Shown: positions 34,798 to 42,826 of the stretch, one piece after another
How positions within the stretch are numbered: position 1 is the stretch's first letter
Layout of the letters: the number at the start of each line of letters is the position of its first letter
Assembly: GCA_942636505.2 (NCBI GenBank)
Contig: CALOGB020000119.1
Location: forward strand, 49,540-113,539
Source of the DNA: an uncultured bacterium
GTDB taxonomy: Bacteria; Pseudomonadota; Alphaproteobacteria; Sphingomonadales; Sphingomonadaceae
Direction of reading: 5' to 3'
DNA: 64,000 bases
Position numbers and translations under genes: made by a program
The notes under the pieces: generated by a model
The model's input: only the letters and a program-made list of their open reading frames with translations
Told to the model about the DNA's origin: nothing
Database searches by the model: none

Positions 34798-36221
34798 CCG
34801 CGGCGAACGCATCCCATGCGGCAACCCTGGCCGAGCTTCAGCGCGCCAGGGTCACGGCCGAGGCCGCCAACGAGGCGAAGACTCGCTACCTCGTCGCGGT
34901 CAGCCATGAGATTCGTTCGCCCCTCAACGTCATCTACGGCTACGCGCAGTTGCTGGAACGCGACGACACGCTGTCGGGCGCAGAAGTTGGGACGATCATC
35001 CGTCGCTCCGCCGAACACGTCACCAATCTCGTCGAAGGGCTGCTCGAAATCTCACGGATCGAGAGCGGCGTCCTGACGATCCGGTCCGATCTGATCGACA
35101 TCCGCGGGCTGTTCGACCACATCGTCGACATGTTCCGGATGCAGGCCGCCGCCAAGGGCCTGGCGCTGACGCTCGACGTCGACGATCGGCTGCCCGCGCA
35201 AGTGAAGGGGGACGAGAAGCGCCTGCGCCAGATCCTGATCAACCTCGTCTCCAACGCGATCAAATACACCCAGTCGGGCAGCGTCGCCGTCAAGGTCCGC
35301 TACCGCAGCCAGGTCGCCGATATCGAGGTTCGCGATACCGGCATCGGCATTGCCGCGGGCGACCTCGACCGCGTGTTCGAACCGTTCGAGCGCGGCAACT
35401 CAGCGGAGGCGCAAAGTCAGCCGGGCATCGGGCTGGGCCTCGCCATCACCCGAGTACTTACCAGCGTGCTGGGCGGCGACATCGCGGTGGAGAGCGAGCT
35501 GGGGGTAGGGACCAGTTTCCGCTTCCGCATCATGCTGCCCGCCCCGATGGTCCCGTCGCGCGCGCCCGTGCAGGGTGCGAGGATCACCGGCTATGCGGGA
35601 CCGCCGCGAACCGTCCTCGTGATCGACGACGATCCTGCGCAACGTGCCATCCTCCAGGCGCTGCTCGCCGCGCTGGGCTTCGTCGTGCATACTGCGGCGA
35701 ATGGAACGGAGGGGCTCCTGCTGGCCGAACGCATCCCCGCCGATATCGTGCTGCTCGACATCCAGATGCCGGGGATGAGCGGTTGGGATGTCGCGGCCCA
35801 TCTGCGCGCGACGCACGGCGCGGCGTTGCGGATCGTAATGGTGTCTGCCGACGTGCATGAACTCCACATCGGGAGTAAGAGCCGCAGCAACCATAATGCG
35901 TTCGTGACGAAGCCGGTCGAACTCGACGCGCTGATCTCGCTGATCGGCACACAGCTCGATCTGCATTGGGACGAGGCAGCGGTGCCCGACCTACCCGACA
36001 CGCCAGCAAACCTGCCCCCCTTGCCGGCGGCGGCCTTGCCCTTCCTCGATCGCTTGCGGGACCTCGCAAGGATCGGTCACCTTCGCGGTCTGGAAAACGC
36101 ACTCGACATATTCGAGCAGGCGATACCGACCGCCGCCCCCTCGGTCGCGGTGCTCCGGCGCCAGTTGCGCGACCTCGATCTCGCCTCGCTACAGAAGACG
36201 CTCGACGATGCAGCGCGTTGA
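34794..36221 (+). CDS. Soluble hybrid sensor histidine kinase
   Basis: A 475-residue protein. A short N-terminal helix leads straight into HisKA (phospho-His in 'AVSHEIRSPLN', about residue 39). HATPase_c follows with N box 'NLVSNAIKYT', 'DTGIGI' and 'GIGLGLAI', then a receiver domain with Asp in 'VLLDIQMPG' and Lys in 'VTKPVE', and a tail of about 85 residues. There is no membrane or sensor domain, so any signal must come from a partner or from metabolite binding to the tail. Translational coupling to allophanate hydrolase (ATGA) ties it to nitrogen metabolism. Confidence 0.9.
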   Translation: MTAANASHAATLAELQRARVTAEAANEAKTRYLVAVSHEIRSPLNVIYGYAQLLERDDTLSGAEVGTIIRRSAEHVTNLVEGLLEISRIESGVLTIRSDLIDIRGLFDHIVDMFRMQAAAKGLALTLDVDDRLPAQVKGDEKRLRQILINLVSNAIKYTQSGSVAVKVRYRSQVADIEVRDTGIGIAAGDLDRVFEPFERGNSAEAQSQPGIGLGLAITRVLTSVLGGDIAVESELGVGTSFRFRIMLPAPMVPSRAPVQGARITGYAGPPRTVLVIDDDPAQRAILQALLAALGFVVHTAANGTEGLLLAERIPADIVLLDIQMPGMSGWDVAAHLRATHGAALRIVMVSADVHELHIGSKSRSNHNAFVTKPVELDALISLIGTQLDLHWDEAAVPDLPDTPANLPPLPAAALPFLDRLRDLARIGHLRGLENALDIFEQAIPTAAPSVAVLRRQLRDLDLASLQKTLDDAAR

Positions 36222-37137
36222 ACCCGCGGACGCGACACGGCCGGTCATCCTGGTCGTTGACGACACACCCGAGGCGTTGCGGTTCCTGACCACGACCATC
36301 GAGAGCGCGGGGATGACCGTCCTGATCGCGATCGACGGGCTCGCCGCGCTCGCGCTGCTGAAGAACATCACGCCCGACCTGATCCTGATGGACGCGGTGA
36401 TGCCCAATCTCGACGGGTTCGAGACAACCCTGCGGATCAAGGCCATTCCGGCGTTCCAGCATCTGCCGATCATCTTCATGACCGGGTTGACCGAGACCGA
36501 GCATGTCGTCCGCGGGCTCAACGCCGGCGGGATCGACTTCGTCAGCAAGCCGATCGTGATCGAGGAGCTGCTGGCCCGCATCCGCGTGCACCTGGCCACC
36601 GCACGCGTCGCGCATGGCAGCCAGCTCGCACTCGACATGAGCGGCCGGCCGGCGCTGGCGGTCGATGGCACGGGTGAACCGCAATGGCTCACTCCGGCCG
36701 CGAGCGCGATGCTCGAACGGCTGTTTCCCGGCTGGTCCTGCGCATCCGGCGGGCTGCCCATGCCATTCCTGGCGGCGCTGCGCGTGTTGCAGGCTAGCCC
36801 CCCGATGCCAGGAGCGCGCGTCACCGTGGCAGCCGGCGATCGCACGCTGGAAGCCGGCCTGCTGCGCAACACCGCCGCGGACCAATGGGTGTTCCGCCTG
36901 ACCGAACGCCACGAAGGGGAGGAGCAGGCGATGCTTGCCGCCCAGCACGGGCTCACCTCGCGCGAAGCCGAAGTCCTGCTCTGGATCAGCCGCGGCAAAC
37001 AGAACCGGGAGGTTAGCGAAATCCTGGAGATCAGTCCGCGCACCGTGAACAAGCATCTCGAACAGATTTTCGAGAAGATGGGCGTAGAAAACCGGGCGTC
37101 GGCGACCGCGATCGCCGTCACCACGCTGACGCGCTAG
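36208..37137 (+). CDS. Response regulator, REC-LuxR type
   Basis: A 309-residue protein whose start lies 14 bases inside the kinase gene. The receiver domain (about residues 10-130) has acidic pocket 'VDDTPE', phospho-Asp in 'LILMDAVMP' and Lys in 'FVSKPIV'. An unassigned central part of about 100 residues follows. The LuxR-type helix-turn-helix is at the end ('LTSREAEVLLWISRGKQNREVSEILEISPRTVNKHL...'). It should be phosphorylated by the preceding kinase and is the obvious candidate activator of the operon. Confidence 0.9.
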   Translation: MQRVEPADATRPVILVVDDTPEALRFLTTTIESAGMTVLIAIDGLAALALLKNITPDLILMDAVMPNLDGFETTLRIKAIPAFQHLPIIFMTGLTETEHVVRGLNAGGIDFVSKPIVIEELLARIRVHLATARVAHGSQLALDMSGRPALAVDGTGEPQWLTPAASAMLERLFPGWSCASGGLPMPFLAALRVLQASPPMPGARVTVAAGDRTLEAGLLRNTAADQWVFRLTERHEGEEQAMLAAQHGLTSREAEVLLWISRGKQNREVSEILEISPRTVNKHLEQIFEKMGVENRASATAIAVTTLTR

Positions 37138-37148
37138 GTCGAGGCCGC

Positions 37149-38732
37149 ATGGATCGATCCGCGAACCGAGCCGCCCGCGCCACTCCGATCCGCGCGGCAC
37201 TCGCGCGTGGCGACAACGAGGCCGCGCTCGCCGCCGCAACCCGCTGGCGCACGGAAACGCCAGATGCAGCCGAAGCACATTTCCTCGCCGGGATCAGCGC
37301 CGCCGCGCTTGGCAAGATACGCATCGCGATCGACATGATCGAAACGGCCGTCACGCTCGACGGGTGCGGCGAATATCAGGCCCAACTCGCCCGCCTCTAC
37401 ACGCTGGTCCGACGGGATGCGGACGCCGCATCGGCGCTGGCCGCCGCCGAGCGGTCGCCGCCGACGGACGCACTCGGGCGTGACACGATGGGCTGCGTGT
37501 ACGCCCGGCTTGGCGATCACGCCGCCTCGCTTCCCCACTTCGCTGAGGCAGTGCGACGAGCGCCCGCCAACACCGCATTCCGCTACAACCAGGCCGCGGC
37601 GCTAAGCTTCCTCGGCCGACAGGACGAGGCAGAGCAGGCGCTGGAAGACCTGCTCGCCTTGACGCCCGAGGACGCACGCGCACACCATCTGCTGGCCGGA
37701 TTGCGCCGCCAGACCCCGGACCGCAATCATGTCGACCGGCTCTCGACCGTACGCGAGGCTACGCGGGCACCGCGGGATCGCCTGCTGCTCGGCTATGCGC
37801 TCGCAAAGGAGATCGACGACCTCGCCGATCCGCACGCCGCGTTCACCGTCCTAGCCGAAACCAATGCCGAGCACCGCGCAACCCTGCCCTATCGCTTCGC
37901 CGACGATGCCGCCAATTTCGATGCGGTCGAGGCGTGCGGGCCGACGATCGCGAAGGCCCGGGTCGCGAACCCATCACCCGCATCGCCCATCTTCATCGTC
38001 GGCATGCCGCGCACGGGCACGACGCTGGTCGACCGCATCCTGTCGTCGCACCCCAAAGTCGAGAGCGCCGGCGAACTCCAGACGATGCCGCTCGCGGTAA
38101 AAGCCGCGGCGGGAACGCGTAGCCGGACCGTGCTCGATCCCGAGACGATCCGCGCCGCCGCCAGCGCAGACCTCGGCGCGATCGGTCGAGACTATATCGC
38201 TCGTGCCGCGTCCCACGCCTCCGGTACGAAACCGCATGTCATCGACAAATTCCCGGGCAATTTCCTGTATGTCGGCGTCATCGCCCGCGCCCTGCCCAAC
38301 GCGACGATCGTCTGCCTCCGCCGCAATCCGATGGACACGATCCTCGCTAACTTCCGCAACCTGTTCGCGGTAGGATCGCGCTATTACGACTATAGCTACG
38401 ACCTGCTCGACATCGCCGCCTATTACCAACGCTTCGACCGCATATTGGCGCTGTGGCGCGAGGCGCTGCCCGGTCGCGTGCTCGAACTCCAGTACGAGAT
38501 GCTCGTAGACAACCAGCGCGAGCAGACCGCCCGCCTGCTCGCGCATTGCGGACTCGATTGGTCGGATGCCTGCCTCGATTTCCATACCAACGCCGCGCCG
38601 GTCTCGACACCTAGCGCCGCGCAGGTCCGCCGGCCGCTCTACCGGGACTCGATCGATCGCTGGCGCCTCCACGCCGACGCGCTGGGGCCCGCGCGCGACT
38701 TCCTGGAGCGTCGCGGAATCACCGTCGACTAG
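37149..38732 (+). CDS. TPR-repeat sulfotransferase-family protein
   Basis: A 527-residue protein with N-terminal TPR repeats (about residues 1-250) and a C-terminal sulfotransferase domain. Its PAPS 5'-phosphosulfate-binding loop is 'FIVGMPRTGTTL' and a 3'-phosphate element is 'CLRRNPMDTILANFRNLF'. It may transfer sulfate to a protein or glycan, but targets of bacterial members are mostly unknown. It is 11 bases after the response regulator on the same strand, so probably the last gene of the operon, without an evident link to nitrogen use. Confidence 0.85.
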   Translation: MDRSANRAARATPIRAALARGDNEAALAAATRWRTETPDAAEAHFLAGISAAALGKIRIAIDMIETAVTLDGCGEYQAQLARLYTLVRRDADAASALAAAERSPPTDALGRDTMGCVYARLGDHAASLPHFAEAVRRAPANTAFRYNQAAALSFLGRQDEAEQALEDLLALTPEDARAHHLLAGLRRQTPDRNHVDRLSTVREATRAPRDRLLLGYALAKEIDDLADPHAAFTVLAETNAEHRATLPYRFADDAANFDAVEACGPTIAKARVANPSPASPIFIVGMPRTGTTLVDRILSSHPKVESAGELQTMPLAVKAAAGTRSRTVLDPETIRAAASADLGAIGRDYIARAASHASGTKPHVIDKFPGNFLYVGVIARALPNATIVCLRRNPMDTILANFRNLFAVGSRYYDYSYDLLDIAAYYQRFDRILALWREALPGRVLELQYEMLVDNQREQTARLLAHCGLDWSDACLDFHTNAAPVSTPSAAQVRRPLYRDSIDRWRLHADALGPARDFLERRGITVD

Positions 38733-38833
38733 CCGGCGTACGTCATTCGCACACCTGCGACGCAAGCCGTCCCATCCTAACGTCACGGCGCAGAGCGGTC
38801 GCATTCACCGCCGACCCAATCAGGTGCGATCCT

Positions 38834-39733
38834 ATGCAGGAAGTGGCGATGCAGAAAGTGCTTCTGAGTTACGTGCAGCCCGTGATGGTCGTGGCCATCC
38901 TGCTGTTCTGGGCGTTCGGCTCGGCGGACTGGATCGCCAACCCCTGGTCGATCGTGGTCGCGACCCTGACGACGACCGCGCTGATTCAGGCGCTCGAATG
39001 GGTCAACGAGCGGCATTCGAGCTGGCGCCTGACCAAGCGCGAGTTCTTCACCGACGTCTTCTACGTCATCCTCAGCTACACCGTGATCGCCTGGGCGACG
39101 AAGACCTTCGCGGACGAACCGATGATGGCCGCCAAGAAGGCGCTCGGCATCGCGACGCCATGGGCGATGCATTTGCCATTCTTGCTTGAGGTGGCGGTGG
39201 TCGTCGTCCTGATCGAGTTCGGGCAATATTGGCTGCACCGCCTGATGCACAACCAGTCGTTCTTCTGGTCTACGCATGCGCCGCATCATCATCTGACGCA
39301 GCTCAACGCGATGAAGGGCGCGGTCGGCAATCCGATCGAGCTGTTTCTGATCAGCCTCAGCGTGGTTGCGCTGCTCGACCTTTCCCAGGCCGCCATCTTC
39401 TGCGCGCTCAACATCCTCGCCGTGGTCTCCACCTTCGCGCATGCCAACACGCGGTTCGATCCGCCACGCTGGTACGCGTTCGCCTTCACCACGATCCAGC
39501 ATCACAGCCTCCACCATTCGGTGACCTACGAGGACACGCGCTGCAATTACGGCAATTCGCTGATCCTGCTCGATCGCCTCTTCGGCACGTACCGCAGCGG
39601 CGAAGCCGAACTGGTGGGCCAGGACGAGCGTCGGCGGCTGACGATCCCGGAACAGTTCCTGTTTCCGGCACGCCCGTTGATCGACAGGATCAAGACGCGG
39701 CAGCCCGAGCCCGACACAGAAGCGGCAGCGTGA
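38834..39733 (+). CDS. Sterol desaturase/fatty-acid hydroxylase family protein, copy 2
   Basis: A 299-residue membrane di-iron enzyme. The histidine clusters are 'HRLMH', 'HAPHHH' and 'QHHSLHH'. It is a paralogue of the protein at 22197-23201, with the shared 'QLN-KGAVGNPIELFLI' core but a shorter N-terminus. ATG 38834 has a second in-frame ATG five codons later. The gene is followed after 34 bases by a beta-propeller protein gene. Confidence 0.87.
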   Translation: MQEVAMQKVLLSYVQPVMVVAILLFWAFGSADWIANPWSIVVATLTTTALIQALEWVNERHSSWRLTKREFFTDVFYVILSYTVIAWATKTFADEPMMAAKKALGIATPWAMHLPFLLEVAVVVVLIEFGQYWLHRLMHNQSFFWSTHAPHHHLTQLNAMKGAVGNPIELFLISLSVVALLDLSQAAIFCALNILAVVSTFAHANTRFDPPRWYAFAFTTIQHHSLHHSVTYEDTRCNYGNSLILLDRLFGTYRSGEAELVGQDERRRLTIPEQFLFPARPLIDRIKTRQPEPDTEAAA

Positions 39734-39767
39734 TCGGCATTATCGAACGAATAAGGGGCGGCACGAA

Positions 39768-40706
39768 TTGAAAAAGACAGTGGCAACGACATGGGCCGCC
39801 GCGATGTTCGGCATCGGCACGGCCTTCACGCCCGCATCAGCCGCCGAATCGCGCGAGCAGGTCATCGCCGTGCCCGGCTTCGCGGACTTCCTCGCGGTCG
39901 ACGGCAAGACGGTATGGGCCACCAACAGCGGCCGCGTCGAGCGCTGGTCCCGCAAGGGCAAGCGCGCAGAAGTGCCGATGGCCCATCCGTGCGGCGCGAT
40001 GACGATTGCGTTCAGGTCGCTATGGGTCGCAGACTGCAAGGACTTCACGCTGACCCGGATCGACCTGAAGACCGCAAAGATCACCGCCATCATCGCGACC
40101 GGGATCGCCAATCCGAAAGGCGAACTGAACGTCGTCGCCGGCGCCGGATCGATCTGGGTGGCGAGCGACGCCAAGGGTGTGATCGCGCGCGTCGATCCCT
40201 CCACGAACGCCGTCGTCGCATCCATCCCGACCAACCCCGACAGCTATTACCTGACCTTCGGCATGGGATCGATCTGGGCGGTCAGCGGCACGCAGCAAAG
40301 CCTGCAGAAGATCGACCCCGCCACCAATAGCGTCGTCGCAACGACACCGTTGGGGCGCGAGCCCGGCTTCCTGGCGGCAGGCGAAGGATCGGTATGGGTC
40401 CAGGAACAGGGGGACGGCACCGTCGCCCGGATCGATCCGACGACCGCCGCGGTCTCGGGCCGGGTCAAGGTGGACGAGACGCTGAAATACGGTGACATCG
40501 ACACCGGCGGCGGCAAGGTGTGGCTGCGCACCACCGCGGGGCAGACGTTCGTGGTGATCGACCCCACGTCGCTCGCCATCACCGCACGCATGGGCGCCCC
40601 CGCCGGTAGCGGCGCGCTCCGCTACACCCGCGCTGGCGTGTGGACGACGGCTCACGACGCGCACGCGATGTCATGGTGGCGCAAACCCAAGACGATCGGC
40701 GACTAA
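39768..40706 (+). CDS. Exported beta-propeller protein (YncE/Vgb-lyase-like)
   Basis: A 312-residue precursor starting at TTG 39768 (AAGGGGCGG upstream), with a signal peptide ending 'TPASAAE' near residue 27. The mature part is built of repeats of the kind 'GSIWVASDAKGVIARVDPSTNAVVA', each with a 'G-S-x-W-V' strand and 'I-D-P-x-T' turn, typical of a seven-bladed propeller. No catalytic residues can be assigned. It may be a binding or scaffold protein in the periplasm. Confidence 0.8.
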   Translation: MKKTVATTWAAAMFGIGTAFTPASAAESREQVIAVPGFADFLAVDGKTVWATNSGRVERWSRKGKRAEVPMAHPCGAMTIAFRSLWVADCKDFTLTRIDLKTAKITAIIATGIANPKGELNVVAGAGSIWVASDAKGVIARVDPSTNAVVASIPTNPDSYYLTFGMGSIWAVSGTQQSLQKIDPATNSVVATTPLGREPGFLAAGEGSVWVQEQGDGTVARIDPTTAAVSGRVKVDETLKYGDIDTGGGKVWLRTTAGQTFVVIDPTSLAITARMGAPAGSGALRYTRAGVWTTAHDAHAMSWWRKPKTIGD

Positions 40707-40746
40707 GCCCGCGTGCCACCGCTTGAGAAGACGCAGGTCCCGGCAG

Positions 40747-41673
40747 TCAGGCCGGCTTGGGAGCGACCGGATAGACGATGAAGTCGGGGTGGCGATCAAT
40801 CTCCGCCGGTGACTTCGCCTCGGCGGTAGCCTTCTCCAGTTCGTCGATCGCCGACGGCGGCAGCGCGAGGCCGTGCTCGGACGGATGGCCGGCTGCTTCC
40901 ATCGGGTAATCCTTCCCGGGTGTCGTGGTCATCTCGATATGCGCGCCGAGCAGCGCACGCACCGGATGGGTTTTGGCAAAGCCCGCCAGCCGAACCGCGC
41001 TCGCACGAAACACGTCGAACCGATCGCGCGGGACGTAGAGCCTGCCGGGATACAGCATGTCTCCCGAGAAAATCAGCCGCGTACGCGCGTCATAGACCAT
41101 GATGTGCGCGGGCTCGTGCCCCGGGGTCGGCACGATATCGAGCACGCGATGCCCCAGGTCGTAGCGGCCGATCGCGTTCGGCCAGTCGCGAATGCCAAAA
41201 AAAGCTGCAACCTGCTGTGGCTGAAGACCTACCACTTCGGTATTCGACCGCTCGCGAAACTCATCGTCGCCGGCATGATGATCGCCGTGCGAGTGCGAGT
41301 GCGCGACGATGAGTTGGATCGGGCGATTGCGGTGACGCGTCCGCCAATCGGCGATCACGCGGTCGACCGTCGGGCGGATCTTCAGCCCACCCGCGCCGCT
41401 GTCGATCAGCAGCGCGCGATCAGTACCAAACAACAGATAGAGGAAAGGTGCCTCGAAATTGGTTCGTACCGACTGGCGGATGACGAAACTATCGTCATCG
41501 ATCCGCTGCACCTGAGTCTCGGGCTCGGTCGAAGTCGTACCATCGATCCAACGTGCGAAACGCGGTCCTACGCTGTTCGGCGTCGCGCCAACCGACAGCG
41601 CCATAACGACGACAAACGCAGCCACCCGCAAGACTGAGTTGCGGGTGCCACGCACTAGGATAGCTTGCTTCAT
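40747..41673 (-). CDS. Exported metallo-beta-lactamase-fold hydrolase
   Basis: A 308-residue protein with a hydrophobic N-terminal segment (about residues 14-31) that is probably a signal peptide or anchor. The zinc motif is 'HSHSHGDHH' (HxHxDH type), with later ligands in 'TPGHEPAH', 'FSGDML' and 'LGAHIEM'. Subgroup and substrate are unclear; lactonase, glyoxalase-II-like or beta-lactamase-like activity are all possible. It is convergent with the propeller gene. Confidence 0.85.
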   Translation of the reverse strand: MKQAILVRGTRNSVLRVAAFVVVMALSVGATPNSVGPRFARWIDGTTSTEPETQVQRIDDDSFVIRQSVRTNFEAPFLYLLFGTDRALLIDSGAGGLKIRPTVDRVIADWRTRHRNRPIQLIVAHSHSHGDHHAGDDEFRERSNTEVVGLQPQQVAAFFGIRDWPNAIGRYDLGHRVLDIVPTPGHEPAHIMVYDARTRLIFSGDMLYPGRLYVPRDRFDVFRASAVRLAGFAKTHPVRALLGAHIEMTTTPGKDYPMEAAGHPSEHGLALPPSAIDELEKATAEAKSPAEIDRHPDFIVYPVAPKPA

Positions 41674-41767
41674 GCCCGAACCGTAAGCGCCGGGCTCGTG
41701 GCAGCCATACGCTATTTAACGGAGCGACAACCGGGGCACAGATACCCCGGCGCGCCCCGCTTGATCG

Positions 41768-42097
41768 TTAGCGCGACGCCAACTGCGTCCCACGCGAGAC
41801 ATCCCGCGACGCTGTTGCCGTTGCAATGCGGCTCCGCATATCAGCAATCACGTCTGCACGGCAGCCACGCGCCTGTACGCCGAGCGCCAGATGAATCGAG
41901 CTCAGCCCTTGGCCACACACCGCGTTCGCAACGTTGTCCATCCGGATCGCGAGGCGCTGCTGTCCGTCGACGCTCGCGAGGTCGATCCCGCTGAGGTTCA
42001 AGACGGCGCTATCGGCCGAGAAGGGATTTCCGCCGGGTGCGGCAATGGCAGGTGTCGCCATCACGAGTGCGGCACATGCCGCCAGGCCAATCTTCAT
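41768..42097 (-). CDS. UrcA-family exported protein
   Basis: A 109-residue protein. Three ATG codons stand in a row after AGGAG; the third (42095-42097) has the best spacing of six bases. Signal peptide 'MKIGLAACAALVMATPAIA' is followed by the UrcA pattern: 'LSGIDLASVDGQQRLAIRMDNVANAVCG', then a second Cys in 'ARGCRADVIADM'. The two cysteines probably form a disulfide. UrcA proteins are small periplasmic proteins of sphingomonads and relatives with unknown role. Confidence 0.85.
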   Translation of the reverse strand: MKIGLAACAALVMATPAIAAPGGNPFSADSAVLNLSGIDLASVDGQQRLAIRMDNVANAVCGQGLSSIHLALGVQARGCRADVIADMRSRIATATASRDVSRGTQLASR

Positions 42098-42207
42098 CAT
42101 CATCTCCTGCGTTCGCGGGCCCATCGCTCTCCGGCGATCAGGTGACGATAATGTAGGGCCGACCGGGTGCGATCACAAGCGCGCGACGAAGGACGGGTTT
42201 GCCGGCG

Positions 42208-42603
42208 TCAGCGCGCGCTGACGATGAGCGAGGCGATTTGGGTGCGAGCGCCAAGCGACCCCGGCGGCAGCATGACCGTTTCAACCCTCTCCGTCCCCGC
42301 GTTGGGATCAACAAAGGCCACGCGCAGCGCGTAATTGCGGGCGATCGGCCACGCGCGCGCGATATCCAGCGGGACCGTCGCCTGCCATGCACGGTCACCC
42401 TCGACCGAAAGGTCATGCTCTCCGATCCTGACGATCATGGCCGCCCGCGCCCGATATCCTGACAGCCGCAGGCAGCTGTTCTCGCCGCAGGATACCAGTC
42501 GAGCCCGCGTCTGTCGCTCCGCCTGCGCCGGCGCGATCATGGTCAGCGCGCAAAACAGGCTGAGAGCCATGCGTATCGCGCGCGAGGTGGCGTAACGAAC
42601 CAT
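42208..42603 (-). CDS. Small exported protein of unknown function
   Basis: A 131-residue frame with a signal peptide from Met12 ('MALSLFCALTMIAPAQA'). A beta-rich mature part contains two cysteines in 'LVSCGENSCLRLSG', probably a disulfide. ATG 42603 is the first start and 42570 the alternative; neither has a strong ribosome-binding site. I do not recognise the family. It is on the opposite strand from the TonB receptor gene. Confidence 0.55.
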   Translation of the reverse strand: MVRYATSRAIRMALSLFCALTMIAPAQAERQTRARLVSCGENSCLRLSGYRARAAMIVRIGEHDLSVEGDRAWQATVPLDIARAWPIARNYALRVAFVDPNAGTERVETVMLPPGSLGARTQIASLIVSAR

Positions 42604-42642
42604 GGCGCTGAATATCGCGCCGCGTCTCCGCTGGGCATGCGC

Positions 42643-42702
42643 CGTTTGACGTAGGTCGTTGCAGCCCCGCGGCCCGGATGCACGACCGGATTACGTCAAA
42701 CG
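42643..42702. promoter_or_regulatory. Long inverted repeat upstream of the TonB receptor gene
   Basis: CGTTTGACGTA (42643-42653) and TACGTCAAACG (42692-42702) are exact reverse complements. Inside them GGTCGT (42654-42659) pairs with ACGACC (42682-42687), leaving a four-base bulge. The outer halves share TGACGTA with the dyad at 8067-8101. It lies 125-184 bases before the receptor start. Confidence 0.55.
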
Positions 42703-42826
42703 CCCCATGTTGGTCCGCCGATAATATCCACACTCTACTCATAAGCGATTGGCCCCGAGCGAGGCGCCGACGCCGACAGGAAGAACATGGAGAGGCGATA
42801 GCGTTTTACGTACCAAGGGGGCTTAA

